64,000 nucleotides of DNA, from the NCBI GenBank assembly GCA_037974665.1, contig CM075773.1, positions 49,957,417 to 50,021,416 on the forward strand. Reading direction: 5' to 3'. Source of the DNA: Ehretia macrophylla (lineage: Eukaryota > Streptophyta > Magnoliopsida > Boraginales > Ehretiaceae). Below the pieces are notes generated by a model, which made no database searches, was not told where the DNA came from, and was given only the letters and a program-made list of their open reading frames with translations. Position 1 is the stretch's first letter. Each line of letters begins with the position of its first letter. The position numbers were made by a program, and so were the translations under genes. Positions 36,211 through 48,410 of this stretch are shown in pieces.

Positions 36211-38995
36211 TGTAACACCCCGATCCCTCTCGAGACCGGGAGTTCTATAAATCAATCTAATCACAACCCAAACAAAACCCGAGCATAAATTTTCAGGGAA
36301 AACGGACGGAGTCTCCATTGTTTCTAGGCGAAATGTAAAAACATGCGACAGCATATAAGTGGACCAATACCATGTACAAACATTCAACCACCTCAAGGCC
36401 ATCCGAGCCTTGGTTCTCAACAACTAAACACAGCATATGAATATACATTTCCAGTTTAAAACTAACCTATCTCTTTACATCTTTTACAAGAACATTCAAG
36501 CTTGACATTTAATCCATACTAATCTACTGCACAAAATATACTATCATACCATTCTCACTCTTTTCTTTTAGACAATTACAAACATGCATCGAGGTTAACT
36601 ATACTACTGAATACATAACTAACTTATCAATCGACCTCAACTACTTAGCTAGATTAAATTACATTTCTTTTAACAATAAATACATACAACATATGAACAT
36701 ACATCTTTACATCTTTGACAGCTCAAGCCACAAAGCACGCAAGACAACTCTTCAGTCACGAACTAACACATTTCCACGAATTTTTCAGCTAACAAGGCAT
36801 TTACTGAAATGTGGTGGTGAGGAGTGAGTACACACAGCACGTATACTCAGTGAGGGCGAGACAGATATCGAGTTGGAGAGAAAGAAGATCGTGCAATGCA
36901 AATAAACACAGTTAAGCAATAAAGACAATAAGGAAACATTCAATACAAACAACAATACTATAAACAATCAACAAAGCATTAACACAGCCCTTTAAAGCTA
37001 TACCACACTCTGAAGGCTGTGGTTCACTCATACGAGCAATGTACCATTTCACGAGCGATACATCAATCTCGAACTTGATGTTGACAACGATGACAATAAG
37101 CGCGCATCCACTTTATAACACCAGTTGGAATACCTCGAAAGTATCCATCAATTCTACGACCCAAATCTCCCTGGGAGGCAACCTAAGCGAGAAACGGGAA
37201 TAGCAGCGGAGCTAGAGCAACAAACACTGGCAACCCGAGGCTACCCAGAGAGGCCCATCACTCACGCGCGAGACACTATGTAATGCAAGACTCGATACAA
37301 GGGAATAAACGAGCGATAGCACAACAATACAAAATAGTGACAACAAACGAGATAACAAGCAATCACAATCAATACTAGTATTCAATTAACTTTTCAAGCA
37401 TAACAAGCAATAATAAGCAACAATAACAACAATTAAACAAGTAACGGCAGTTCACCCACGAAAACAACAAATGTCACTCCTCAACCCCAACTTTCAAGGA
37501 CAATTACGAGCAAACGAGCTACGGAATTAGGAAACCACTTTCACTACATTCACTCAGGTACTACAAGGCACGTTTCTATGTCACTAAACTTCACTTTCTC
37601 ATCCGAGACCCGAAAGTCCACCTACCGCGCCAAAAGTGCTTCCATGCCCTCAATTACGAAACCCCCAACTCAGTTCGAGCACAGTCAACTTTTGGTCAAA
37701 CGGCCCTTTTACGTTTCTTTGTCTAATTTCTAATTTTAACAAAGGCCGATCCGTTTTTAAAAACACATTTTAGCTTTCTATCACTAATGGCACCTATCCA
37801 AATCAAGCAATCGCAATTCGGATCGAAATCCGAAATTCTAGAGTTTACTATTCAAAATTCACTATTCATTATTTTTCTCCAATTTCAATTACGCAGTTTC
37901 AATCGTAAAAATTGCTAAATAACTATCAAGCAATGATCTACGAACCCTAAAGAAGCATTTTCAATCAATTTCAGGCATTATAACGCATTAAATATCAAAT
38001 CTAAAAATTTGTATCAAAAACCAAATTTCATTTAATATGCACAAAAGCATGAAAACCCTCACAGAGATTGAAGACCAAGACCCGCAAGGACCCGGGCCAC
38101 GACCCCCGAGCAATTCCACGCGCAATTGTAGAAGAAAATGCAAGAAAAATCATCTTTTTTTCTTCCTTGTGATTTTCGGCCATGGCAAGGACATAGGAGG
38201 CATTTTGCAAATTGTTTTTTTTTTTATTTTAGCCTTGTTTTATTATTTATTAGGTGACAAAGGGCATTTTGGTTTTTTACAAAATCAAACTTTAGTTAAA
38301 AATAATCTAATAAGCTTATTTTGATGCCATTAAATCTAATTCAAGTTAAAACAATGCAATTATATGAAAAACAACTAAAACTAGTTAAATTAAGCTAAAA
38401 ATATTTTTCACTAAATCCGAAAAATATTTCTCTAACTCTTATTTTTGAAATTCTACGATCGAACGGTCATTAATCGATGGGTAATAAAGTGATGAACAAT
38501 AATATAAAACTCTAAATCTTTGAAAAGTAGAATAGTAGAATAGTTTAAAATTAACTCCGGCTCGGAGTTACTTTTCTCATTTAATGGAAAACGGAGTAAT
38601 TTAATGCAAGAAAATTAAAACCGATTTTTAAAATAATCAAAATAGTCAAAGTAATCAATATTCATTTAAAATCAATTAATTTAACTATTCCTAGAATATT
38701 TTAAAGAATTATGAAGTTAATATTAAGTTACAAATGAACAAATAAATATAAACATGTAATCAAGTACAATTAAATATTAACATTTAAGACGACACTTAAT
38801 TAATCACAAGAGAATAAGTTCAATTACTACAATGATTAGAAATAGGTAATAATCTTTTAATCAAATAATATAAATCCTTTCGAATTCTTCTAAAAGAAAT
38901 AGCAAAACAGTGAAAATTAGATGATTTAACTAATTAAACATTTAATCAAATGCAGTCAAGTGCTAATAAATGCATGCCGGGTTCGGGTTATCACA
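36211..38995 (-). repeat. 3' LTR of the LARD-like element (2785 bp)
   Basis: Direct repeat of 40923-43757. It lacks about 47 bp that the other copy has at about 42340-42386. The gap sits between two gcg words, pointing to a small deletion here. Open frames within it (36043-36423, 36785-36967, 38028-38324) have counterparts in the other LTR and are not genes. Confidence 0.92.
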
Positions 38996-39010
38996 TCCTT
39001 CCCCCCTTAA
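38996..39010 (-). promoter_or_regulatory. Polypurine tract of the LARD-like element
   Basis: The element's strand reads ttaaggggggaagga directly before the 3' LTR (tgtgataacccg). The preceding gaggacgcaattgtttt resembles the stretch before the PPT in Tekay/Del-type chromoviruses. Confidence 0.8.
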
Positions 39011-40908
39011 AACAATTGCGTCCTCGCAATTCTTCTTCCAATAGGACTCTGCATCATCTAAAATCCAACTCTGATAAATCTTCATCGGTTGCTGAGCAGG
39101 ATAATATATAAGAATGCTCGTAGGAAATCCCGAATAGAAATTCCAATCAAGAATGCCGAGGAAATATCAACTAAAGACTGAAGCAAAGATACTGTAGATA
39201 TCATCAATACCACATACTAATGGCAGGAAGAGTACTGAAGGAATACCCTATTTAAGAATCTTCAATAGAAGTCTAACAAGTACCAAATAAGAAGTTAAGA
39301 GATAGCCAGAGTAGATGCACCTCATGCAGTACTGACTACCGTAAATAGACCCAGCAGAAAGTTCTGTAAAGGAATATAGAGAAGAATACCCAAGGCCAAC
39401 CTCTAAATGAAATCTTCCAATCACTGTGTTCCTACCGCAACATCTTAGTCAAACAGCAAGTATAGATTTCCCCTGAGTGGAAAGGCCGAAGGAGAAGCCG
39501 TAAACAGTACAAGATAATATGTCCAAACAGAATTCCAAGTGTAGGATCTTCCAATAAATGCCAATAAGGAAAATACTAGTAGAATGCCCACCGAACAATG
39601 CTCCGGTAAGAATGTAGCCAAGTTTGCCCAATAAGTAAATGCTAAATAAATGGCCACTAAGGATCCTAGAGAATGCCATAATAGGATCTCAACTAAAAGT
39701 ACCAAGAACATACCAATAAACAATCTGAGGCAGAGTCTAACCAAGAATCCCAAGTACCACTCAGGAAGACTCCAAACAAGAAATCCAGTCAATCATATTA
39801 CAGAAGTTTCAAGTCTTTCAATATATAGCTCAAGAAGCATCTGATTAGGAAATCCAAAATGTACTCCAACATATATATACTTATCAAAAGTCCATGAATG
39901 AACACCAAGCTAAATAACCAAGTAGATTCCCAAAATAATATTGCTATCGAATATTGGGTAAAATACCAGAGGAAATGCCGTGTAGGTACACCATATGCTA
40001 TTGAAGATTTCCAATCATGATTGCCAATAAAATATCAAGAAGGACCAGAACAAAGATATTGTAGACAATATTATGCAGCAAGTCCAATAAGAACTCCAAA
40101 GAAAGTCATTTTTACTAAGCATAGGAGATAATCTTAGAGGAACCCCAACAACCAAGTCTACCAAGAAGTGCCAACAGAAGTTCCAAAGAATACCCAATAA
40201 GGAAGCCAAAGAATGCTACCAAGAGCCATCATACCGAAACCCCAAAGGAAGTTATCTTTTTCACAACTGTTAAGCACAGAGAAGGACCATAAAGATTTGC
40301 CAATAACCGAGCTCCAAAAGCAAACACCAACTTCCAAATCAAGGCTAGTTAAATGCCATTCATTTCCTGCCAATCTATACACCTTGAAAGGCCAACTGTG
40401 AACCACTTCTTCAGGGGAGGAAGAAGTCTTTCTTACCATTTCCACGGGACATGTATGAATGCCAAGATATCACATTTATACATATGCCTTAAACTATTAT
40501 ATAAGCAAGTTTACACAAGAGTTCACAAAACCATTTAATCATCAAGGTCATTCAAACATGACAATCAATTCAAGCACAACATAATCAATTCAAATCATGG
40601 CATAGCTAATTCAAGATATTCTATACACACATTACAAGTAATACTTCAAGCAAATAGCAATTCACAAGGTCAATTCAATTCACGATGCCTATTCAATAAG
40701 TCAATTCGATAGACAACTAGACATTTCACCTTTCTTGAGAAACATTTAACACATAACACATAACTTTATCACATAAGTGCATACATTCAAGTCAAGACAT
40801 AAAATCTCACATACAAGCATACACATTCAAGACACACTTATCAAGCACACATTCAAGGATCACTACCCACCAGACTGAGGACCCTGTCCCGGCTTATGAG
40901 CTAGACAA

Positions 40909-40920
40909 GCTCTGATACCA
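40909..40920 (-). promoter_or_regulatory. Primer-binding site, complementary to tRNA-iMet
   Basis: The + strand reads gctctgatacca, the 3' end of plant initiator tRNA-Met, two bases from the 5' LTR. On the element's strand this is tggtatcagagc. Confidence 0.88.
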
Positions 40921-40922
40921 CC

Positions 40923-43757
40923 TGTAACACCCCGATCCCTCTCGAGACCGGGAGTTCTATGAATCAATCTAATCACAACCCAAACCAAACCCGGGCATAA
41001 ATTTTCAGGGAAAACGGACGGAGTCTCCCCTGTTTCTAGGCGAAATGTAAAAACCTGCGACAACATATAAGTGGACCAATACCATGTCCAAACATTCAAC
41101 CACCTCAAGGTCATCCGAGCCTTGGTTCTCAACAACTAAACACAGCATATAAATATACATTTCTAGTTTAAAACTAACCTATCTCTTTACATCTTTTACA
41201 AGAACATTCAAGCTTGACATTTAATCCATACTAATCTACTGCACAAAATATACTATCATACCATTCTTACTCTTTTCTTTTAGACAATTACAAACATGCA
41301 TCGAGGTTAACTATACTACTGAATACATAATTAACTTATCAATCTACCTCAACTACTTAGCTAGATTAAATTACATTTCTTTTAACAATAAATACATACA
41401 GTATATGAACATACATCTTTACATCTTTGACAGCTCAAGCCACAAAGCACGCAAGACAACTCTTCAGGCACGAACTAACACATATCCACAAACTTTTCAG
41501 CTAACAAGGCATTTCCTGAAATATGGTGGCGAGGAGTGAATATACACAACACGTATACTCAGTGAGGGCGAGACAGATATCGAGTTGGAGAGAAAGAAGA
41601 TCGTGTAATGCAAATAATAACAATGAAGCAATAAAGACAATAAGGAAACATTCAATACAAACAACAATACTATAGGCAATCAAGAAAGCATTAACACAGC
41701 CCTTTAAAGCTATACCACACTCTGAAGGCTGTGGTTCACTCATACGAGCAATGTACCATTTCACGAGCGATACATCAATCTCGAGCTTGATGTTGACAAC
41801 GATGACAATAAGCGCGCATCCACCTTATAACACCAATTGGAATACCCCGAAAGTATCCATCAATCTACGACCCAAATCTCCCTGGGAGGCAACCCAAGTG
41901 AGAAAAGGGAATAGCAGCGGAGCTAGAGCAACCAACACTGGCAACCCGAGGCTACCCAGAGAGGCCCATCACTCACGCGCAAGACACTATGCAATATAAG
42001 ACTCGATACAAGGCAATAAACGAGAGATAGCACAACAATACAAACTAGTAACAACAAACGAGATAACAAGCAATCACAATCAATACTAGCATTCAACTAA
42101 CTTTTCAAGCATAACAAGCAATAATAAGCAACAATAACAACAATTAAACAAGTAACGGCAGTTCAAACACGAAAACAACAAATATCACTATTCAACCCCA
42201 ACTTCCAAGGACAATTACGAGCAAACGAGCTACGGAATTAGGAAACCAATTTCACTACATTCACTCAGGCACTACAAGGCACGTTTCTATGTCACTAAAC
42301 TTCACTTTCTTACCCGAGACCCGAAAGTCCACCTACTGCGTTTGAACTACAGCTATGCTAACCGGTCATTCAATCAACGCCACAACAGCGCCAAAAGTGC
42401 TTCCATGCCCTCAATTACGAAACCCCCAACTCAATTCGAGCATGGTCAACTTTTGGTCAAACGGCCCCTTTACGTTTCTTTGTCTAATTTCTAATTTTAA
42501 CAAAGGCCGATCCGTTTTTATTTCACATTTTAGCTTTCTGTCACTAATGGCACCTATCCAAATCAAGTAATCGCAATTCGGATCGAAATCCGATATTCTA
42601 GAGTTTACTAATTCATAATTCACTATTCATTATTTTTCTCCAATTTCAAATACGCAGTTTCAACCATAAAAATTGCTAAATAATTATCAAGCAATGCTCT
42701 ACGAACCCGAAAGAAGCATTTCCAATCAATTTCAGGCATTATAACGCATTAAATATCAAATCTAAAAATTTGTATCAAAAATCAAATTTCATTTAATATG
42801 CACAAAAGCATGAAAACCCTCACAGAGATTGAAGACCAAGACCCGCAAGGACTCGAGCCACGACCCCCGAGCAATTTCACGCGCAATTGTAGAAGAAAAT
42901 GCAAGAAAAATCATCTTTTTTTCTTCTTTGTGATTTTCGGCCATGGCTAGGACATAGGAGGCATTTTGCAAATTGTTTTTTATTTTATTTTAGCCTTGTT
43001 TTATTATTTATTAGGTGACAAAGGGCATTTTGGTCTTTTGCAAAATCAAACTTTAGTTAAAAATAATCGAATAAGCTTATTTTGATGTCAGTAAATCTAA
43101 TTCAAGTTAAAACAATACAATTAAATGAAAAACAACTAAAACTAGTTAAATTAAGCTAAAAACATTTTTCACTAAATCCAAAAAAAAATTCTCTAACTCT
43201 TAATTTTGAAAATCTACGATCGAACAGTCACTAATTGATCGCTAATACAGTGATGAACAATAATATAAAACTCTAATTCTTTGAAAAGTAGAATAGTAGA
43301 ATAGTTTAAAATTAACTCCGACTCGGAGTTACTTTTCTCATTTAATTGAAAACCGAGTAATTTAATGCAAGAAAATTAAAACTGATTTTTAAAATAATCA
43401 AAATAGTCAAAGTAATCAATATTCATTTAAAATCAATTAATTTAACTATTTCTAGAATATTTTAACGAATTATGAAGTTAATGTTAAGTTACAAATGAAC
43501 AAATAAATATAAACATGTAATCAAGTGCAATTAAATATTAATATTTAAGACGACACTTAATTAATCACAAGAGAATAAGTTCAATTACTACAATGATTAG
43601 AAATAGGTAATAATCTTTTAATCAAATAATATAAATCATTTTCGAATTCTTCTAAAAGAAATAGCAAAACAGTAAAAATTAGATGATTTAACTAATTAAA
43701 CATTTAATCAAATGCAGTCAAGTGCTAATAAATACATGCCGGGTTCGGGTTATCACA
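40923..43757 (-). repeat. 5' LTR of the LARD-like element (2835 bp)
   Basis: Direct repeat of 36211-38995, adjoining the PBS. On the element's strand it begins tgtgataacccgaacccg and ends ..cggggtgttaca. Confidence 0.92.
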
Positions 43758-44531
43758 ACAACACTCAACACTAAAAATCCAAAAGGTTAATGATTCAGGG
43801 TTGTTATAGCTCGGTATACGCAAGTACAAAGTTATTGATTCAGATTAAAAGTTAAGTCCTTCAGAAATAGGGCTACAAGCTCCCACTACCGAAATGAGCC
43901 TTTAATTACGTAAGTGATAAGATTAATTAATTAACAAGAGTGGATGTGTTGGTACAACCTAACGATTTTCAATCTCTCAATTAATCTTTCACTTATGTAA
44001 CCTGGAGGTGTCGGTACAACCAGACTAGAATCCATCCGAGGTAGTCTCGTATTGCCACTGGTTTACAAAATCGGGCGTATATGTACTTTCAAATAAATAT
44101 AAGATAACTACAAGTATACGTATAATTAATCAAATAATACTTAAAAATATAAATACGAGACTTTAATAAATCTGAATCACAACATATATACAAGAGTAAC
44201 CTCACACATACCACCCCGAATCTCGGGTCTAGTGTGCCATAATAAACTGTAAAGTACAAGAAATCATAACGAAAACCAAAATAAAAGAATACTTATCATG
44301 TTGAACGGATTTTGGTAGACTGGTATGATTTTCGGTATGATGATGGCTCATTATCCCCTCCCTTTGGGATTAAAACTTTGCACACAACTCAAAATAATAA
44401 CTAAAGCACTCAAACACAAGAGCAAAATCTAAGCTAAGAAGAAAATGGTACAAGAAAAATGAAATGAGGAATAAAGTATTTATAGAGAAATTTTGGCACT
44501 ATTCACAAGTACTATTCAAACCATGATATTA

Positions 44532-44690
44532 TCAATGTGTCAGCGTGACATCATTTGCCTAGGTCATCATTGTGTCAGCGTGATGTCATTTGCCTAAGTC
44601 ATCATTGTGTCAACGTGATTTCATTCGCCTAAGTAGCGTGATGTCATTCGCCTAAGTCATCATTGTGTCCGCGTGATGTCAGCGAAGATA
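44532..44690 (-). repeat. ~35-bp tandem repeats in the 3' LTR
   Basis: Units around cattgtgtcagcgtgatgtc and atttgcctaagtcat repeat four to five times, including one partial unit (agtagcgtgatgtcatt near 44632). Counterpart of 56982-57112; the copy number differs between the LTRs. Confidence 0.6.
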
Positions 44691-44700
44691 CTATTCACAT

Positions 44701-44850
44701 GTTGACTTTACTATTCATACATTGACTTTGACTTTTACTATTCATCAGTTGACTTTGACTTTGACCAAAAGTTAACTTTAACTTTGACCAAAAGTTGACT
44801 TTGACTTTGACCAAAAAGTTGACTTTGACTTTGACCAAAAAGTTGACCAA
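44701..44850 (-). promoter_or_regulatory. W-box (TTGACY) cluster in the 3' LTR
   Basis: About 14 TTGACT/TTGACC words lie within about 150 bp, the counterpart of 57125-57245 but with an extra repeated block (gaccaaaagttgactttgac units). Confidence 0.55.
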
Positions 44851-45126
44851 AGCTACTTCAAGGTTTTTCAGCGTCCTGAATCCGTTTTCGCACTCCGTTT
44901 GGCCAAATTCAATCTCGATTTGCTCGTGTCAGGGTCGTTCTTCATTCCTCCTTCAGTATTGCACCAAAAATTCATTTCAAAAGTTGGCTTTTGTGGCCAT
45001 TTTTGCTATTTCTTCTTCATAACCTATATTGCATTAAATTTGTGTAAAATATACAATTAAGCTTGAAATAATAATGCAATATACATGATTTAATGAGTTA
45101 AAGTTACTAAAAGTACAGATTTATCA

Positions 45127-45140
45127 ACCTCCTCAAACCC
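45127..45140 (-). promoter_or_regulatory. Polypurine tract of the Athila-like element
   Basis: The element's strand reads gggtttgaggaggt immediately before the 3' LTR (tgataaat..). Its position and purine richness fit the plus-strand primer site. Confidence 0.7.
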
Positions 45141-46372
45141 ATTCTTTGCTTGTCCTCAAGTAAATGCATCAATTACTCCATATATAAATAAATATTAAAT
45201 CTAACCAGTCAATGTATTCATACAGTTAAATTTTATAAAATTACAAGATTAACAGTGAATTTGTCTTCCAAACAATTCCACCCAAGAAATCGTTTCGTAT
45301 CTAGAAGAAATGAAACCAACTTAATTACAAAAAATCCTTTGAGCCTTTTTAAGCACTTGTAACTCAATTAAGAAGTAAGAAAATTAATCACGCAAAATTT
45401 GTAAAATCGAAATTATTTTATATGGATAATCATGAAATGTTAAAACTCAACTACCTTCCAAATCATGTAGTACTCCCTTAGATTTTTTCTATATATATAT
45501 TTTTTTCTTTTTATGAAATAGATGACTCGAATGATAGATGTTGGTTAATTCAACGACTTCATTGAAGTATTGTCTTTTCTTCGGTTGAATTGTGTTTGGT
45601 GAAAGAAGGCATGTCTAGCAAGATTTGTATTGATAGCCTTTTCATAACAAAAATGCTCAAAAATGGTTAGAAGAAAACATTTGTTATGGATTTCTTTACT
45701 GCCTTTTTTTTTTTTTTGTTGAATCAACATTTTTTATATTTGAATGATGCTGAGCGAGTCATCTACACATTTTTTTTTTCAAAGGAGTATACCGATCTAG
45801 AAAAATAAGTCAATTTTTTTAAAAAACACAACATCTCACATTAAAAACATCTCAATCTACTTTTTTTTTTGATAATTAATCAAAAACTTCTAATTAAATC
45901 ATGTGACGCTGTTGGGATGTAATAATAGTTAGCAAGGTTTCAAAAAAATATCTAGATACAAACTCAACTCTTAGCGACTAATCATTTTTTCATTCCAAAT
46001 TCACAGTTAATTCAAATATTTTATCACAATCTAACCATATTTTAACAATTAACCACTCAATTTTAAATATTATGAATAAGTGAAGTAATTTTTTTTTTTT
46101 TTTGGTATCAGGTTGGTATCAACTTTTTTTTTCCTCCTCAAACTCAACCTTACATTGTCCTCAATGAAAGAAAACTATGTAATGCAAAGTAAAAAGAAAG
46201 ACACAACCTGATAAACAATCCAAACAATGTTCCTCAAAAACTTTCTGAAAGAAGAATTGTCAAACAAAATCTCAAAAACCAACATTAGCCGTGAGGTTAA
46301 ATAAAAACTAAAATAAAAAAAAAACGATGAAATAACTAAAATAACATAAATAAATAAAAACACGACACTGAA
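45127..46372 (-). other. Noncoding spacer of the Athila-like element, third ORF to 3' LTR
   Basis: AT-rich, T-tract-rich spacer without a supported gene. Its end next to the LTR is the polypurine tract. Confidence 0.6.
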
Positions 46373-47434
46373 TTACGATGGTGGTGGCGGCGGAGGACCT
46401 GAGCCTAAATTTCTCATTGAAGCAAGTTCAGCTCGTAATGCAGCAAACTCTTCCCTCTGTGGCTGCTTAAATTCAGCAAATTCAGCTTTCAGTTCACCTA
46501 TGTCTCCCAATCCTGCAGCAAGGTTAGTATTCATGGCTTGCAGTTCTCTGTACATTTTTTTCATTAAGGATTCTCCAGATTGATCGCCCTGTTGTTGGGA
46601 AGAAGTGGCACCTTCAGCAAATTGAGTGGAAGGTCGTGGAGCATTTAATGCTAAGGGCATTTTTCGAACAGCGCGCTCCAAATGTTTAAAATTCTTCGAG
46701 AACTCTGATTCACCATATGAAGTAATAGGGAGATCCATGTATGGCTCATCAGGTGCAAAAAGAAAATCAAACCGTTGAAGCAAAGAAATTATCAGTCGAG
46801 GAAAATGAAGTGTAGATGTAGCATCAAACCCCCTCATGTGGTCTATAAGACTCATCATGTTGTCCCCAATAACAGCCCCAACATCAAAAAGAGCACCTTG
46901 ATAAATCCAATATAAAACTTGTAAAATAACTCCCGTCCTTTCATGATCATGACCATAAGGGCAAAGGTTCTTTTTAACAATGATATCTGTTAACCACATG
47001 TCCTTTGGAAAGGAAGATCTCCTTACACCTACACCGTGTGGTAGAACCGGACCCCTACACAAATTTGTAGCAATGTCAAAATCAGTAGATGTAGCAGGGA
47101 AATCCATATTTTCCTCATAAAAATAATCATGCCCACACAGTATAGTCATGATATCAGCAGTAGTAAATTGAAATTCAAAACCATCAATTGATGCAGTAAA
47201 TTTTTCATTATCGTATGAAAGATGCTCATAAAAACGGCGAATGAGATGAGAAAAAACAGGAACAACATCAAAAGGTGGGTGCAGAAAACAATCAAGAAAA
47301 TACCCCTCAAAAAATTCAAAAGCACGTTGCCCACCTTCGGAGGCTCTCAATGCATCCGAAAAATTAGTTTCGGCCTCAATTTGAGCATTGTCAAGTCTTG
47401 CAGTCAATGATAATTTCTGCCTTTTGGGAGCCAT
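46373..47434 (-). CDS. Third ORF of the Athila-like element (env-like position)
   Basis: An uninterrupted 353-codon frame between pol and the 3' LTR, on the element's strand. The start at 47434 (MAPKRQKLS) is preferred; an upstream in-frame Met at 47482 would add a hydrophobic 16-residue leader (MTFLIWFFFLLFIIKI), which could be a signal or chance. The N-terminal half (FEGYFLDCFLHPPF, VFSHLIRRFYEHLS, IDGFEFQFTTADI) follows the pattern of plant 'putative transposon protein' domains found in Athila third ORFs. The C-terminus has an Ala/Glu-rich, probably coiled-coil stretch (GELKAEFAEF..REEFAALRAEL) and ends in polyproline. No transmembrane segment is evident in the main body. Function is unproven. 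It is strikingly intact beside broken gag and pol. Confidence 0.7.
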   Translation of the reverse strand: MAPKRQKLSLTARLDNAQIEAETNFSDALRASEGGQRAFEFFEGYFLDCFLHPPFDVVPVFSHLIRRFYEHLSYDNEKFTASIDGFEFQFTTADIMTILCGHDYFYEENMDFPATSTDFDIATNLCRGPVLPHGVGVRRSSFPKDMWLTDIIVKKNLCPYGHDHERTGVILQVLYWIYQGALFDVGAVIGDNMMSLIDHMRGFDATSTLHFPRLIISLLQRFDFLFAPDEPYMDLPITSYGESEFSKNFKHLERAVRKMPLALNAPRPSTQFAEGATSSQQQGDQSGESLMKKMYRELQAMNTNLAAGLGDIGELKAEFAEFKQPQREEFAALRAELASMRNLGSGPPPPPPS

Positions 47435-48356
47435 AATCTTAATAATAAACAACAAAAAAAAAAACCAAATCAGAAAAGTCACAAAACAAAATTATATATA
47501 TATATATATATTATTTTTTTTAAATGTACATAAATACTATTTATTCAAACAACACCAAATAACAACCGCAAAATCATCCTTAACACACAACATTATAAAT
47601 CATCCGGTTAAATTCTATAACATGTAAATAATTTATAAATCTTAGATGTAGGGTAACAAAAATAATAGACATAAATGAATCTACATAAATCTGAATTTTT
47701 ATTTTTATTTTTTTTTTAATTTTTGATTTTTTTTTCGGATTTTTTTTTTCAAAATTAAATTTAAAGGAATTCTAACAGAAAATTTAAAATTAAAATCTAA
47801 CCAAATTCTATATACATACACATATACATACACATATACATACACATAAACATTCATATATACATACATAAATCTGAAAAAATCATACCAAAACGAAGAT
47901 TAAGAGTTATAGAACAACAATAAACTGAAAGAAGCAGTAAGAATGATCCTAAAGCCTTCAAATATGCGTATATACATACGTAAATAAATATATAAAAATA
48001 TATCTAATACTTGAAATAAACTGAAAATAAATGCGAAAATAAGAAAGAAAGCATAAAAACTAACCTCTTAATGTAGATCTGGAGAAAACATGGGGTGGGA
48101 AGGGTTTTGTTGAGGTTTTTGGGTGATTTCCGTGGGTGGGTGTGTATTTTTTAGGTTTCAAGGCTGCTGCAATCGGGGCTTATATTATAAGCCGCGACTG
48201 TGGTTGGGCGCTCAAGCGCCTCCAGGGCGCTCAAGCGCCCTGCTGCGTTCTTTCAGTGAATTTTTTTTTAATAGCAATAAATACATACATAGCAGACTAA
48301 CATATGTATATACATAAATTTATATACATTATTTAACATAAATATCTTAACATAAA

Positions 48357-48410
<54 letters not shown>

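Larger units (their letters stand above)
38996..40922 (-). other. Internal domain of the LARD-like element, noncoding and degenerate-repetitive
   Basis: 1927 bp without a recognisable protein domain. The text is monotonous, with repeated words such as ccaataagga, gaatgcca and aagaatgccga. A larger degenerate direct repeat is visible: caaagatactgtagatatc near 39184 and caaagatattgtagacaat near 40049, with related flanks (tccaatcaagaatgcc, ccaatcatgattgcc), about 865 bp apart. Open frames at 39445-39844 and 40015-40538 arise in this text and show no known domain. Confidence 0.7.
36211..43757 (-). mobile_element. LARD-like non-autonomous LTR retrotransposon, inserted in the Athila LTR
   Basis: The element is bounded by tgtaacaccccg and ..gggttatcaca, with 5-bp duplications acaac at 36206-36210 and 43758-43762. 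It has two long LTRs (2785 and 2835 bp) and only 1.9 kb between them. The tRNA-iMet-type PBS next to 40923 and the polypurine tract next to 38995 show that it reads on the minus strand. Its terminal and PPT sequences resemble Tekay/Del chromoviruses. No gag or pol could be found inside, so it must have relied on proteins from a relative. In about 245 bp of LTR start, some 11 differences are seen by eye. Confidence 0.9.
35900..45126 (-). repeat. 3' LTR of the Athila-like element, split by the LARD-like element
   Basis: The LTR is in two pieces, 35900-36210 and 43763-45126, about 1675 bp together. The break is exactly at the acaac duplicated by the inner element. Its repeat arrays (44532-44690, 44701-44850) are longer than those of the 5' LTR, which explains the extra length. 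Confidence 0.9.

Noticed and set aside
36043-38324. Open frames in the LARD LTR that recur in the other LTR
   Set aside because: They are short, have no known domain and are not conserved in length between the two LTR copies.
39445-40445. Minus-strand frames of 64-115 codons with hydrophobic stretches
   Set aside because: They lie in degenerate repetitive text of the LARD interior; hydrophobicity follows from T-rich codons and no family pattern is visible.
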